Shown in pieces: positions 27,853 to 37,343 of a stretch of DNA of 64,000 nucleotides. The notes below the pieces were generated by a model. It did not search any database, was not told the origin of the DNA, and saw only the letters and a program-made list of their open reading frames with translations. The first letter of the stretch is position 1, and every line of letters begins with the position of its first letter. The stretch is from Marinicella rhabdoformis (GTDB taxonomy: Bacteria > Pseudomonadota > Gammaproteobacteria > Xanthomonadales > Marinicellaceae): the NCBI RefSeq assembly GCF_009671245.1, contig NZ_VTFS01000001.1, forward strand, positions 124,372 to 188,371, given 5' to 3'. A program made the translations under genes and the position numbers.

Positions 27853-29859
27853 ATGCAAAAATTAGATGGTGGCACGAATGTGTCAAATAATTCATTAAAG
27901 ACAGCAATCACGCGTTCATTGATGGTTGCAACAATGGCAATGTCATGTCAAACAGTTCTCGCACAAGACGGTTCAAGACCTGGTGCGGACTATTCAAATC
28001 AAATCAGCGGCTTGAACAGTGAAAAAACCATTCCCGGCGCCTACATCGTTGTTTTGAAAGATGACGAAGTCAACAGTTATGCAGCTACTTTAACTGTCAG
28101 AGAAGGTGGTTCACAGCGAGCACAAGCGGTACAAAACATGGCCGTAGATATGGCTACAAGAGCTGGTGGCGAATTGGTTCGCACCTACTCTAACTCAATT
28201 AATGGTTTTGTTGTCAATTCAAGAGCTGTTGGCTTAGTTGCTAAATTAACCAACGATCCTCGAGTAGCCTTTATTGAAGCTGATCAAAAAGTTTCTATCG
28301 GTGCAACACAAAATAACGCCACTTGGGGTTTAGACAGAATCGATCAAGCTAATCTACCATTAAACAACTCATACAGTTATGATTACAACGGCAGCGGTGT
28401 AAATGCTTATGTAGTTGATACAGGTGTGCGCACCTCACATAACGAATTTGGTAACCGCGGTTCATCCGGATATACAGCCATTAATGACGGCAACGGCACT
28501 TCTGACTGTAATGGTCATGGAACACATGTTGCAGGTACTGTAGCTGGTTCTACTTACGGTGTTGCTAAAAATGCCAATGTAATCGCTGTACGTGTACTGG
28601 GCTGTGATGGTTCTGGTTCAAACTCTGGTGTTATCGGCGGTATTGACTGGGTTGCTCAAAACCACGTTAAACCTGCTGTTGCTAACATGAGTTTGGGTGG
28701 CGGTGCTTCATCTGCTACTGATAACGCAGTACAAGGTGCTGTTTCTGCTGGTGTGACTATGGTTGTAGCTGCTGGTAATGACAACTCTAACGCTTGTAAC
28801 TACTCACCTGCACGTGCGGCCAATGCCATCACTGTTGGTTCAACATCAAGCAACGACAGACGCTCATCTTTTTCTAACTACGGTAACTGTTTAGATATTT
28901 ACGCACCTGGTTCAAGCATTACTTCTGCATGGTATAACAGCAACTCTGCTACCAATACCATCAGTGGTACTTCAATGGCTGCACCTCATGTAGCTGGTGT
29001 TGCTGCTTTGTATTTGCAAAACAATCAAAATGCTTCTCCTGCTCAAGTTCAAGCAGCTATTGAAAATATTGCTGTAACAGGTAAAGTAACAGATGCTAAG
29101 TCGGGTTCGCCTAACATATTGTTACAAAACTTCGCCGCTGGTGGCGGTGGTCCAGTAGATCCACCAACAGGTGGTAGTGAATTGTCAAATGGCGTAGCCA
29201 AAACTGGCTTGTCAGGTTCACAAGGTTCAGAAACTTTCTTCACTTTAGACGTACCAGCTGGTGCAACTGATTTGAACTTTGCCATGAGTGGTGGTTCAGG
29301 TGATGCAGACATGTATGTCAAGTTCGGAAGCGCACCAACTACTTCGACTTACGATTGTCGCCCTTACAAAAATGGTAACAACGAAGACTGTGCATTTGAC
29401 CCAGCTCAAGCGGGTACATATCACGTGATGTTACGTGGCTACAGCTCTTTCTCTGGCACCTCTTTAACAGGTAGCTTTACAGAAGGCAGCACAGGTCCTG
29501 GACCAGGCACAAACTTCTTTGAAAATACAGACAATGTAACCATTTCTTCTGGAGCAGCCAACACAGTGAGTTCTTACATCAACGTAACACGCACTGGTGC
29601 ATCTGGAAGCATCACTATTAAGTCTGACATCGTTCATACTTACCGTGGTGACTTAGAAGTTAAGATTTACGCACCAACTGGTGAAAATGGTACTGTTCAT
29701 GCCCGCACTAACTCAAGTGACAGCGGTGACAACTTAACTTTAGATGTCACTTTGAATGCCGGTACCATCGAGTCTAGCGGCCAATGGCGTTTAGAAGTCA
29801 CTGACCATGCTAACTATGATGGCGGTTATATCGATGCTTGGAGCATTGAGTTTGAATAA
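27853..29859 (+). CDS. Secreted S8 (subtilisin/proteinase K-like) serine protease with PPC and P domains
   Basis: A 668-residue secreted protease. Order: signal peptide (to about 37, AQA-type end at VLAQ), I9 inhibitor propeptide (about 55-145, [11 protein letters not shown]...), S8 catalytic domain (about 155-430), PPC domain (about 445-545, [16 protein letters not shown]), and a C-terminal P/Homo-B domain (about 555-668). The triad is D189 (VVDTGVR), H222 (GHGTHVAGT) and S374 ([12 protein letters not shown]). The Cys pattern is of the proteinase K subgroup. It probably degrades extracellular protein. The ribosome site GAGGAG is strong; a terminator follows. Confidence 0.95.
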   Translation: MQKLDGGTNVSNNSLKTAITRSLMVATMAMSCQTVLAQDGSRPGADYSNQISGLNSEKTIPGAYIVVLKDDEVNSYAATLTVREGGSQRAQAVQNMAVDMATRAGGELVRTYSNSINGFVVNSRAVGLVAKLTNDPRVAFIEADQKVSIGATQNNATWGLDRIDQANLPLNNSYSYDYNGSGVNAYVVDTGVRTSHNEFGNRGSSGYTAINDGNGTSDCNGHGTHVAGTVAGSTYGVAKNANVIAVRVLGCDGSGSNSGVIGGIDWVAQNHVKPAVANMSLGGGASSATDNAVQGAVSAGVTMVVAAGNDNSNACNYSPARAANAITVGSTSSNDRRSSFSNYGNCLDIYAPGSSITSAWYNSNSATNTISGTSMAAPHVAGVAALYLQNNQNASPAQVQAAIENIAVTGKVTDAKSGSPNILLQNFAAGGGGPVDPPTGGSELSNGVAKTGLSGSQGSETFFTLDVPAGATDLNFAMSGGSGDADMYVKFGSAPTTSTYDCRPYKNGNNEDCAFDPAQAGTYHVMLRGYSSFSGTSLTGSFTEGSTGPGPGTNFFENTDNVTISSGAANTVSSYINVTRTGASGSITIKSDIVHTYRGDLEVKIYAPTGENGTVHARTNSSDSGDNLTLDVTLNAGTIESSGQWRLEVTDHANYDGGYIDAWSIEFE

Positions 29860-29882
29860 TTAATTATTCAGAGCTTTAGACT

Positions 29883-29910
29883 AAAAGGGAAGCTTCGGCT
29901 TCCCTTTTTT
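29883..29910 (+). terminator. Intrinsic terminator after the S8 protease
   Basis: AAAAGGGAAGC, TTCG loop, GCTTCCCTTTTTT: a long stem with a stable UUCG tetraloop and a T-run, 24 bases past the stop codon. Confidence 0.9.
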
Positions 29911-30121
29911 GTTGTTCAAAACAACTAAATCATATTTATCAAGCCATTCACAATCATATTTTACTGGTCAGCAGGTTCGATGAAAAAGAGCCGACTGAGG
30001 TAGCACTTTTACTGAAGGCATTTATTCCATTCTTCCCTCTGCTGTTTTTTGCTATAATCAAATAAGGGATAAACATTTGTGTGTTTTATTTAAACCATAG
30101 GACAAATTAAGGAGGATCATT

Positions 30122-31408
30122 GTGCACCTGATTTTAATATTTATAGCAGTGGTTGTACTCTACCTGTGGTGGCAAAACTATTTTTCCCAGACAAACTCCG
30201 TCACATCGAATCAAGTACCAAATCACTCCGACCATTACACCATCGCTTTTTTGTCGCATGGCAAAATCTTTTGTCGCAAACCAGCAGGTGACATCAAGGA
30301 AATCCACAGCCCATTCATACAGGGAGTGGTAGAACGTACCGAAAAATCTAAACAACTCCACAGTTGGAAAGAAGGTACCACTTTTGACGTGTCAGCAGGC
30401 GGCGGTATGAGGACACACAAATCTGCGAATATTGAGTTACACGCCACCTCCTTCCAATTTGTTTCAACAGATCATGTGATATACGCATTAAAAGACAACA
30501 GTGTTGGCGGTCTGTTTGGCCAAAACCTCATCGATGGCACTGAACAAAGGTTGATTCATAAACAACACTTATTACTCGAAGATTTAGCCATCAATCCAGA
30601 TGGCACCCAAGTATTGTGTACCTCTCTCAACCAAAACGGTGCTGCAAATATCGGAATCATAAACATAGACGGTAGCGAATACCACGAATTGACATCTGGT
30701 GATACCATCGACACACACCCTGCCTGGGTACAAAATGAGCCGCATAATATGTTGTTTCAATCTATTGGCATTGCACGAAATGAGCACGGCTATCAAGCAG
30801 CACATGGCCCCGCATCAATACAAATGCTTAATACCAAAGAGGCTGAATTGGAAGCAGTCAAAGAAGCTGAAGATAAAGATTACTTACAACCTAAAGTTGC
30901 TCCCGACGGTTGTCTTTATTTTATCCAACGCCCATATGAAATACCTCAATATGCCACCAAAAACCAACTCACAGACACCCTACTCTTTCCTTTTCGATTG
31001 CTGCGCGCATTGTTCCATTACTTGAACTTTTTTTCTTTGATGTATTCTCGCAAGCCACTAACGTCTGCCAACGGTATAGAATCGCAAGCCGACTTGAAAA
31101 ACATCCTTGTCAAAGGCAAACATTTTGATGCCGAACAGGCATTGAAAACTGGAAAAAAGGTGAATGGCGTGCCTTCTGTGGTACCTCAAGACTGGCAACT
31201 CATCCGTCGCACACGCTACGGTGAAGAAAGCGTTGTTGCAAACCATGTCGCTTCCTATGATATCGCTCAAGATGGCAACGTAGTTTTTACCAACGGCTAT
31301 GGTGTATTTGTCATTAAACCAGGGTCTTTACCCACATCGGTTTTTGAAGGTAAATTAATCACGGAAGTCATCATTGACAAAGTGAACTCAGTTCAAAAAC
31401 CCACCTGA
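30122..31408 (+). CDS. Membrane-anchored beta-propeller protein of unknown function
   Basis: A 428-residue protein starting at GTG 30122 after AGGAGGATCATT. The first 18 residues form a membrane anchor (MHLILIFIAVVVLYLWWQ). The rest carries TolB/WD40-like blades, for example LAINPDGTQVLCTSL, NIGIINIDGSEYHELT and ASYDIAQDGNVVFTNGYGV. A mid-protein segment with many aromatic residues (FPFRLLRALFHYLNFFSL) may be a second membrane contact. The function is not known. It is alone in its direction, followed by a convergent EamA gene. Confidence 0.7.
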   Translation: MHLILIFIAVVVLYLWWQNYFSQTNSVTSNQVPNHSDHYTIAFLSHGKIFCRKPAGDIKEIHSPFIQGVVERTEKSKQLHSWKEGTTFDVSAGGGMRTHKSANIELHATSFQFVSTDHVIYALKDNSVGGLFGQNLIDGTEQRLIHKQHLLLEDLAINPDGTQVLCTSLNQNGAANIGIINIDGSEYHELTSGDTIDTHPAWVQNEPHNMLFQSIGIARNEHGYQAAHGPASIQMLNTKEAELEAVKEAEDKDYLQPKVAPDGCLYFIQRPYEIPQYATKNQLTDTLLFPFRLLRALFHYLNFFSLMYSRKPLTSANGIESQADLKNILVKGKHFDAEQALKTGKKVNGVPSVVPQDWQLIRRTRYGEESVVANHVASYDIAQDGNVVFTNGYGVFVIKPGSLPTSVFEGKLITEVIIDKVNSVQKPT

Positions 31409-31409
31409 T

Positions 31410-32297
31410 TCATACTGAATTTGGCATGTTTTTTTCTTTTTGTAAGATGAACAAAGTGGCACCAACAATCAAAGCTGAGCCCAACCACAAAGCACCTGGC
31501 GGCACATAATGAAAAACCACCCAGCCAGCCAAAACATTCAGTGGCAACTTTATCAAATCAAAAGGTTGAACAAAGGAGGCATCTGCTTTGACATAAGCTT
31601 TGGCAATAGACCATTGCGCCAAGGCCACCAAAACACCTGACAACACCAAAAGATACCACATACCAGGCGTAGGCGCAGTAAAATTAGGTACCGCCAATAT
31701 AAAATTAAATGGCGCAATTAAAATCAACAAATACACCACCAATGAACCCTCTGATTCAGTATCCGCCATGGTTTTTATCATCAATGAAGAACCCGCCCAA
31801 AAGAAAGCAGCTGCCACGGGTAACAATGCGGCTAATTGGAAATCATCATTCCATGGAGCCAAAATAATTAAACTGCCAACAAATCCAACAAGCGTTGCCA
31901 TCCATCGCGCCAAACCAACCTGCTCTTTTAAAATCAAAGCCGACCCCATGGTCACGAACAAAGGTGATGTCATAATCAAGGCAATCGCTTGCCATATCGG
32001 CACAGGATAGGCCAAAGCTGCCATCCAAAACTGAATACCTATCACCGCCAATATCACCCTGAACACATGGGCTTTCATGCGTTGTGTTTTCAATGCCGTC
32101 ATCAAACCCGCATTTAACAGCCAAGGCAGCATACAGATAAAAGAGATGAAATACTGGAAGAAAGCCACAACTGTACTGTGTAAGCCTAAGTTGGCACTTA
32201 AGTATTGACTGGTGGTGTTTACCACCGCGAAGCTGGCACCAGCCAAAACCATCCACATGGCTGCCTGTACAGGATGGTATTTATTTTTTTCAGTCAT
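31410..32297 (-). CDS. EamA (DMT superfamily) transporter
   Basis: A 295-residue inner-membrane protein with about ten hydrophobic helices in two EamA repeats. Each repeat starts with the Trp/Gly-rich pattern (ALIMTSPLFVTMGSALILKEQVGLARW; and LIKLPLNVLAGWVVFHYVPPGALWLG). The substrate cannot be inferred. It stops two bases from the propeller gene and is 10 bp after the GntP gene, in the same direction. Confidence 0.85.
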   Translation of the reverse strand: MTEKNKYHPVQAAMWMVLAGASFAVVNTTSQYLSANLGLHSTVVAFFQYFISFICMLPWLLNAGLMTALKTQRMKAHVFRVILAVIGIQFWMAALAYPVPIWQAIALIMTSPLFVTMGSALILKEQVGLARWMATLVGFVGSLIILAPWNDDFQLAALLPVAAAFFWAGSSLMIKTMADTESEGSLVVYLLILIAPFNFILAVPNFTAPTPGMWYLLVLSGVLVALAQWSIAKAYVKADASFVQPFDLIKLPLNVLAGWVVFHYVPPGALWLGSALIVGATLFILQKEKNMPNSV

Positions 32298-32306
32298 GTG
32301 AAAACG

Positions 32307-33692
32307 CTAAAAAATCAAACTTAATATCAATACTGTTACACCCGTCACTACCACCGGAATCACCAATGACACCATCGCAATGTCTTTGTACGACTGCTTG
32401 TGTGACAATCCGCAAATGGTCAATAATGTGATCACCGCACCATTATGAGGCAATGAATCAAATCCCCCTGAGGCCATGGAAGCCAATCGATGCATCCACT
32501 CTGGGTTGATGCTGTATTGTTGAGCCAATTGGGCATAGGTTTCACCCAAGGCTTCAAGTGCAATCGTCAAACCACCAGAAGCTGACCCGGTGATACCTGC
32601 CAATACATTGACAGCGACCACTTCTGAAATCAAAGGGTTACCAGGCGAAATATTAATCACAGCATCTTTGACCAAAACAAAAGCAGCCAAAGAAGCAATG
32701 GTGGCACCATAACCCACTTCAGAGCCGGTGTTGAATGTCGGTAACATCGAACCCAAAGCACCCTTGGTCATGGTTTGGTTGATGCTAACAAAACGGCGCC
32801 AATGAACAGCAATCACCACCAAATTCGCCGCCAATAAGGCAATAATCATAGACCAAACAGCGACCAATTTATTGACAGAAATGGCTCCATATTTAGCCTC
32901 AGCCAAGTAACCAGTATCCCAGGAAGGAATGATGTGTTTTTGAAGCAAAAAATTCAACAGCACCACAACAACAATAGGCAACAAAGCCAACATTAAGTTG
33001 GGCAAGTGCTGACTGTCTAAATGTTCAGGTTCATGCGTGTGATTTTCACCATACCCTTCTGCCTGATGGGTTTTGATGCGTTTGTTAATCCACAACAAGC
33101 CACCGACCATCATCGCCAAGCCCGCACATATACCAATCAATGGAGCGGCATACATATTGGTACCGAAATAACTGGTTGGAATGATGTTGTGGATTTGTGC
33201 CGTTCCGGGCAAACAGGTCATGGTGAATGTGAAAGCACCAAGGGCAATGGTGGCAGGAATAAAACGTTTAGGCAAATTGGCTTCACGGAACAATGCAGCG
33301 GCCAAAGGATAGACAGCAAAAGCCACCACAAAAGCCGACACGCCACCATAAGTCAACAAACCACAAGCCAAAACAATGGCCAAACTGGCATGTTTGATAC
33401 CCAACGCTTTAATGATTCGATGGGCAATGACTTTCGCCGACCCTGAATCTTCCATCAGCTTGCCGAAAATAGCACCCAATAAGAAGATAGGGAAATACTT
33501 CACCGCAAAGCTGCCCATCTTGCTCATGAACACCTGGGTGTAAATACCCATCATTTGGCTGCCTTCACCCGCCAGCACCACCGCTAACATGGCCAAAATG
33601 GGGGCCAAAATGATGACGCTGATGCCCCGATAGGCGAGGTACATCAACAATCCCAAAGACAGCAAAATACCGAAAACACCCATGTATTCCAT
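32307..33692 (-). CDS. GntP family permease
   Basis: A 461-residue inner-membrane permease of the gluconate:H+ symporter family. It has about 12-13 hydrophobic segments and family-type blocks FFLLGAIFGKLMEDSGSA, LTYGGVSAFVVAFAVYP, GSASGGLTIALEALG and SGGFDSLPHNGAVITLL. The substrate may be gluconate or another sugar acid or beta-hydroxyacid; the protein alone does not show which. It is followed 10 bp later by the EamA gene, so the two are probably one transcript. Confidence 0.83.
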   Translation of the reverse strand: MEYMGVFGILLSLGLLMYLAYRGISVIILAPILAMLAVVLAGEGSQMMGIYTQVFMSKMGSFAVKYFPIFLLGAIFGKLMEDSGSAKVIAHRIIKALGIKHASLAIVLACGLLTYGGVSAFVVAFAVYPLAAALFREANLPKRFIPATIALGAFTFTMTCLPGTAQIHNIIPTSYFGTNMYAAPLIGICAGLAMMVGGLLWINKRIKTHQAEGYGENHTHEPEHLDSQHLPNLMLALLPIVVVVLLNFLLQKHIIPSWDTGYLAEAKYGAISVNKLVAVWSMIIALLAANLVVIAVHWRRFVSINQTMTKGALGSMLPTFNTGSEVGYGATIASLAAFVLVKDAVINISPGNPLISEVVAVNVLAGITGSASGGLTIALEALGETYAQLAQQYSINPEWMHRLASMASGGFDSLPHNGAVITLLTICGLSHKQSYKDIAMVSLVIPVVVTGVTVLILSLIF

Positions 33693-33740
33693 AATTATTC
33701 CTTAGCCGTTTTAATTAAGTGATGCTGATTGAACAGCTTC

Positions 33741-34712
33741 TTATTTCGCACCCAGGATCATCACACTGTCGGCTACAATTTCATAACTTTTCTTAGGTAA
33801 CTCACCTGCACCTTCAGATTGATAATGTGCAATTTGCTCATCACTTAATTCTTTGGCTTTTAAATATCCATAGACACGTGCTTCACCTGATGAATCCTTA
33901 GGAATCAAAAAAGCATGGTCATTAAAATCCACGCGCGCAAAATCATCACCATCTGTCAAAATCATCCAACAGCCCATTTTTTGACACACTTTGGTAATTC
34001 GACCTGTCATCACACGCTTTCCTGCAGTGTGTTTTTCTGGTGACTTCATCACGGCTTGTAAAGGGTAATCCGCCTGCTTAATGCGTGGCCAAGTGGTACC
34101 ATAAACGGTATGGGTTCCCATCATTTCAGTGACAACAACTTCTTTTGCTTTCTTTTTCTTTTTTGCCGGTTTATCTGCTAACTTTTGAGTCTCGGCATAC
34201 AGCGCTTGTGCCTTAGACAATGCCACAATCACATCATCTGCATGGGTTTTAGGCTCCACTTCTTCAAAATGTTTAACAATCACACCCTGCGGATCGATGA
34301 TGAAAGTTTGACGTTTTGCATAAGAAATCAACCCCATACCACCAGCCACACCATAGGCTTTTGACATCACTTTGTCTTCATCCACCAACAAATCAAAAGG
34401 CAACTGATACTTATCAATAAATTCTTGATGTGATTCAGCATCATCCATAGAAACCCCAATCACAACAGCATTCATGTCGACTAATTTTTGGTACTTGTCT
34501 TTAAACTCATTGGCCTCAACGGTACAACCTGGGGTGTCATCTCTGGGGTAAAAATACAGCGTCAACCACTTGTCTTTAAACTCAGACAACACACGTTCAT
34601 TGCCATTTTGGTCTAAACGCTTAAAGTCTGGTGCAACAGCACCCGTCATGTTATTACCAGCAACCGCAGCGACTGAGAAACAAAGTAAAATCAAAACAAA
34701 CCATTTTTTCAT
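33741..34712 (-). CDS. Secreted peroxiredoxin (BCP/AhpC-TSA) fused to a DUF4920 domain
   Basis: A 323-residue exported protein. Order: signal peptide (about 1-19), then a BCP-type peroxiredoxin (about 22-170) with peroxidatic C63 in RDDTPGCTVEANEF; the resolving Cys five residues on in E. coli BCP is absent, so it is a 1-Cys type. A Lys/Ala-rich linker (KPAKKKKKAKE) leads to a DUF4920 domain (about 200-323) with KVCQKMGCWMILTDG and DHAFLIPKDSSGEARVYG. It should reduce peroxides in the periplasm. The Cys pair in the DUF4920 part might act as electron donor or metal site; that is inference. Confidence 0.85.
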   Translation of the reverse strand: MKKWFVLILLCFSVAAVAGNNMTGAVAPDFKRLDQNGNERVLSEFKDKWLTLYFYPRDDTPGCTVEANEFKDKYQKLVDMNAVVIGVSMDDAESHQEFIDKYQLPFDLLVDEDKVMSKAYGVAGGMGLISYAKRQTFIIDPQGVIVKHFEEVEPKTHADDVIVALSKAQALYAETQKLADKPAKKKKKAKEVVVTEMMGTHTVYGTTWPRIKQADYPLQAVMKSPEKHTAGKRVMTGRITKVCQKMGCWMILTDGDDFARVDFNDHAFLIPKDSSGEARVYGYLKAKELSDEQIAHYQSEGAGELPKKSYEIVADSVMILGAK

Positions 34713-34770
34713 GATTGCATTCCTATTAAAAAGCCACTATTCTATCAAACCCATAACCGAGACATTGTCT

Positions 34771-35313
34771 ATGTATCAAAATATTTTGCCCAAGGGCGCA
34801 AAAGTATTGGTGGACAGCCAAACCATTGCTGACACCACCCAAGCTTTGGCGAATCAAATCAATCAAGATTATCAAGGAAAAGAGGTGGTATTTTTAACCA
34901 TCATGAATGGCGGCATGATTTTTGCCTCTGATTTGTCTAAAAAATTAAATATAGACATGGAGATGGATTATTTACAGCTCAGCCGATATGGCAGTGGCCA
35001 GACAGGTGGTGAATTGATATGGAAATACCAACCTGAAACCGTGATGCAAAACAGACACGTGATACTCTGTGACGACATTTATGACCAAGGCCACACACTC
35101 GAAGCTGCCCATGCTTGGTGCAAGAAAAAAGGCGCTCTGACTGTAAAATCTGCCGTACTCGTTCACAAAGAACATGACCGCGAATATGCCGCCTACCAAG
35201 CCGATTACATTGCACTGACCATTGAAGACCACTTCATCTTTGGTTATGGCATGGATTTGGATGAAAAATTGCGCCAATTACCTGAAATTTACTTCATGCC
35301 ACCCAAGGCATAA
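34771..35313 (+). CDS. hpt: Hypoxanthine-guanine phosphoribosyltransferase
   Basis: Salvages hypoxanthine and guanine with PRPP. It has 180 residues from ATG 34771 (MYQNILPKGAKVLV); the open frame continues upstream but overlaps the peroxiredoxin gene and fits no homology. Features are VVFLTIMNGGMIFASDL, the PRPP loop VILCDDIYDQGHTLEAA and the purine-binding IEDHFIFGYGMDLDEKLRQL. It ends 10 bp before cdd, forming a purine/pyrimidine salvage pair. Confidence 0.88.
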   Translation: MYQNILPKGAKVLVDSQTIADTTQALANQINQDYQGKEVVFLTIMNGGMIFASDLSKKLNIDMEMDYLQLSRYGSGQTGGELIWKYQPETVMQNRHVILCDDIYDQGHTLEAAHAWCKKKGALTVKSAVLVHKEHDREYAAYQADYIALTIEDHFIFGYGMDLDEKLRQLPEIYFMPPKA

Positions 35314-35323
35314 ACCAACACCC

Positions 35324-35725
35324 ATGAAAAAAGCTGACCTCATCACCCAAATAGACACCGCCATTAAGCGGGCACATGCACCCTATTCTCAATTCCATGT
35401 AGGGGCTGTCATCATCGATGAACAAGGTAATAACCATGCCGGCTGTAATGTAGAAAACGCCGCCTACCCGTCAGGCTGCTGTGCAGAACAAAGTGCCGTA
35501 TCAAACATGATCATTCAAGGCGGCAAAACCATCAAAGACATCTACATTAAATCCAGCAGTGACATGCCCTGCCCACCTTGTGGTAATTGTCGACAAATCA
35601 TCTCAGAATTCAGTGATGCTGAGACGAAAATTCACATGCTTGATGGCAACAACGAAATCACAAGCTGCACACTTGAACAATTACTGCCTTCACAATTCAA
35701 CGCCGACTGGCTCAAAACAGAATAA
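35324..35725 (+). CDS. cdd: Cytidine deaminase
   Basis: Deaminates cytidine and deoxycytidine. It has 133 residues, the tetrameric short form. Zinc ligands and the catalytic Glu lie in NAAYPSGCCAEQSA and PCPPCGNCRQ; AHAPYSQFHVGA is the conserved substrate loop. ATG 35324 is 10 bp after the hpt stop; a long upstream open frame overlaps hpt and is ignored. Confidence 0.95.
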   Translation: MKKADLITQIDTAIKRAHAPYSQFHVGAVIIDEQGNNHAGCNVENAAYPSGCCAEQSAVSNMIIQGGKTIKDIYIKSSSDMPCPPCGNCRQIISEFSDAETKIHMLDGNNEITSCTLEQLLPSQFNADWLKTE

Positions 35726-35754
35726 TCCGAACACACGAACACAAAACACCACAT

Positions 35755-35852
35755 CCCGTAGTCGCAGGATTCACCCCTGCCTTGCACCGCAACAGCCTAA
35801 AAACAAAACAACCCGTAGTCGCAGGGCTCACCCCTGCCTTGCACCGCAACAG
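35755..35852. repeat. Two tandem copies of a 41-bp unit (period 57 bp)
   Basis: CCCGTAGTCGCAGG, TTCACCCCTGCC and TTGCACCGCAACAG recur at 35755-35795 and 35812-35852, differing by only two bases. Each unit contains a GCAGGG...CCCTGC palindrome. The 16-bp spacer is A-rich. It lies between the convergent cdd and lipoprotein genes. Confidence 0.75.
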
Positions 35853-35868
35853 TACAGCAAAAACACAG

Positions 35869-36681
35869 TCAATTTCCCACCACAGGAAAATGCTTGAAAT
35901 AATTTTTTAAAGACTGTGTTTGCATCGCCTCAACACTGCTTTGATGATAATTTTTCCACAGCAATTGACCACTTTGCATATCAAACAACAGGCTGTTTGA
36001 AACCGCCACACCATATGGGGTTATCGTGGTATAAACTGAACCACCCGATGCGCCTACGGATATCGCCGTACTCATCAAAGCCATGCCAAAACCCTTACCA
36101 AAAGAAACACGTGGCCGCGTGACTTGAACAAACAAAACAGCTGACCACTGCGCTGTATCAGATAACTCATGTTCTAAAGCCACAGGCATCATTTGTAAAC
36201 GATTCAAATAACCCATATTATCTTCTTTTACTGAAACCATGCCATGACCTTGGAATTGCGACAAAGTATTCAACAAGGCATCCTGCTCTTCTGCACTGAT
36301 AAACTGAGATTCAATCAAAAAAGGCGGTGAAATCAGCTGTTTTTGATTTTTTTTGTTGTGATAAAGTTCGAAATCAAAATCAGCGTTCAACAAATAACCA
36401 CTGCTTTTTGAAACAAAATAAACAGCCTCATAACCTTTCTGGTTCAGCACCAAAGACAAGGTCTCTTGCAAACCCGCCAACTTTTCACGATTCAAAGGCA
36501 AATCATAGTTATACAACTTCCCCACATCATCAACAAATTCAACATAGTCCATCACCACATAAATGCGATCAATCGATGCTTCAGACGTCACTGGGTTGAC
36601 ATATTGATATTTCGGCGCACAGGCTGACAACAGCATCAGAACTGGCAGTAACAGAAATAAAATGGTCGAATTCTTTTTCAT
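35869..36681 (-). CDS. Lipoprotein of unknown function
   Basis: With ATG 36681 (MKKNSTILFLLLPVLMLLS) it has 270 residues and a lipobox LLSAC. The mature part has alternating hydrophobic strands, and near the C-terminus a Gly/Ser-rich stretch (MALMSTAISVGASGGSVYTT) followed by SLLFDMQSGQLLWKNY, reminiscent of GNA1162/DUF799-like or other OM-lipoprotein families; I cannot assign it firmly. It precedes the cassette region. Confidence 0.65.
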   Translation of the reverse strand: MKKNSTILFLLLPVLMLLSACAPKYQYVNPVTSEASIDRIYVVMDYVEFVDDVGKLYNYDLPLNREKLAGLQETLSLVLNQKGYEAVYFVSKSSGYLLNADFDFELYHNKKNQKQLISPPFLIESQFISAEEQDALLNTLSQFQGHGMVSVKEDNMGYLNRLQMMPVALEHELSDTAQWSAVLFVQVTRPRVSFGKGFGMALMSTAISVGASGGSVYTTITPYGVAVSNSLLFDMQSGQLLWKNYHQSSVEAMQTQSLKNYFKHFPVVGN

Positions 36682-36758
36682 GGTAAAAGTATAGGCTGAA
36701 TCAAGAGAAATCATTTTAGCAGTCAAAAAAGAAAAGCGTTGAACAGTTTACAATTGAA

Positions 36759-36868
36759 AAGCAATAATTCTTACATTTTTAAGTAACTCTTGGTTTATTT
36801 GCAGGCAGAAATGGTGGAGGTTTTTTGAACGACGATTATGACTTTAAAAATGAAGCATTTGTTAAGCA
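36759..36868 (-). other. Degenerate attC-like site
   Basis: About 110 bp, just past the stop of the 97-residue cassette gene. The minus strand begins GCTTAACAAATGCTTC, where GCTTAAC fits the RYYYAAC core. The arms CTTCATTTTTAAA and CTTACATTTTTAA are imperfectly inverted at the two ends. The far core does not fit GTTRRRY, so the site may be decayed. It is the same size as the good attC at 37233-37343. Confidence 0.35.
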
Positions 36869-36877
36869 TGGCTAAAC

Positions 36878-37171
36878 TCAATACTTGCTACTCACTTTAA
36901 TAAAACCAATATTCTTATTTTTTGGTAAGTTGCGTATTTCACACCAATACTCCTCACGTACATCTTCATCAATTTCTGCTGTAGTAGAATATAGAGCATC
37001 ACACCCATCTTTCCTACAACCAGAAATCCAATAGTGTTCTCCCGTTTCAACATCAAAGTAGTTTGACTTAAACCCAGACCCACTTAAAGTTTGAAATGTT
37101 TTACCAGCAAAACGTACAGACTTACCTGACTTGGAAAATTTGACTCGACAAATTCTTGCTGAGCCAACCAT
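36878..37171 (-). CDS. Integron-cassette-borne small protein of unknown function
   Basis: A 97-residue protein (MVGSARICRVKFSKSGKSVR...) with GAGGTG six bases before ATG 37171. It has the features SGSGFKSNYFDVETGEHYWI, GCRKDGCDALY and EIDEDVREEYWCEI. From memory, short proteins of this kind occur as cassettes in Vibrio superintegrons, sometimes mislabelled as DXP synthase. It is probably a small soluble Cys-containing protein; no catalytic function is claimed. The gene starts about 60 bp after the attC site, in the cassette direction. Confidence 0.65.
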   Translation of the reverse strand: MVGSARICRVKFSKSGKSVRFAGKTFQTLSGSGFKSNYFDVETGEHYWISGCRKDGCDALYSTTAEIDEDVREEYWCEIRNLPKNKNIGFIKVSSKY

Positions 37172-37232
37172 CCCATCACCTCATTTATATTCAATGTACA
37201 CTATTCTCGTGGAAGGTCTCATATATTCCTAC

Positions 37233-37343
37233 GTTTAACGCCCGGCTAAATCGCCGGAACGGAGTTGTTTGTTTTGTGCGAGCGTAGCGGAAAAGCACAA
37301 AACGAGCAACGCAGTGGAGGTCGATTTGAGCCGTTTGTTATAA
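37233..37343 (-). other. attC recombination site (integron cassette)
   Basis: On the minus strand it begins TTATAACAAACGGCTCAA and ends GCCGGGCGTTAAAC. The right core GTTAAAC fits GTTRRRY exactly; the left core TTATAAC is like that of VCR-type sites. The outer arms CTCAAATCG and CGATTTAG are inverted, and an inner pair (CGTTTTGTGCTTTTC, GCACAAAACAAACA) gives the long imperfect hairpin. Total length is 111 bp. The upstream cassette gene stops inside the left core, as cassettes often do. Confidence 0.85.

Noticed and set aside
35559-35897. 112-codon frame across the tandem repeats after cdd
   Set aside because: It is a frame through cdd and the 41-bp repeats (RSRR.HPCLAPQQ twice); the repetition is in the DNA and the product is not protein-like.
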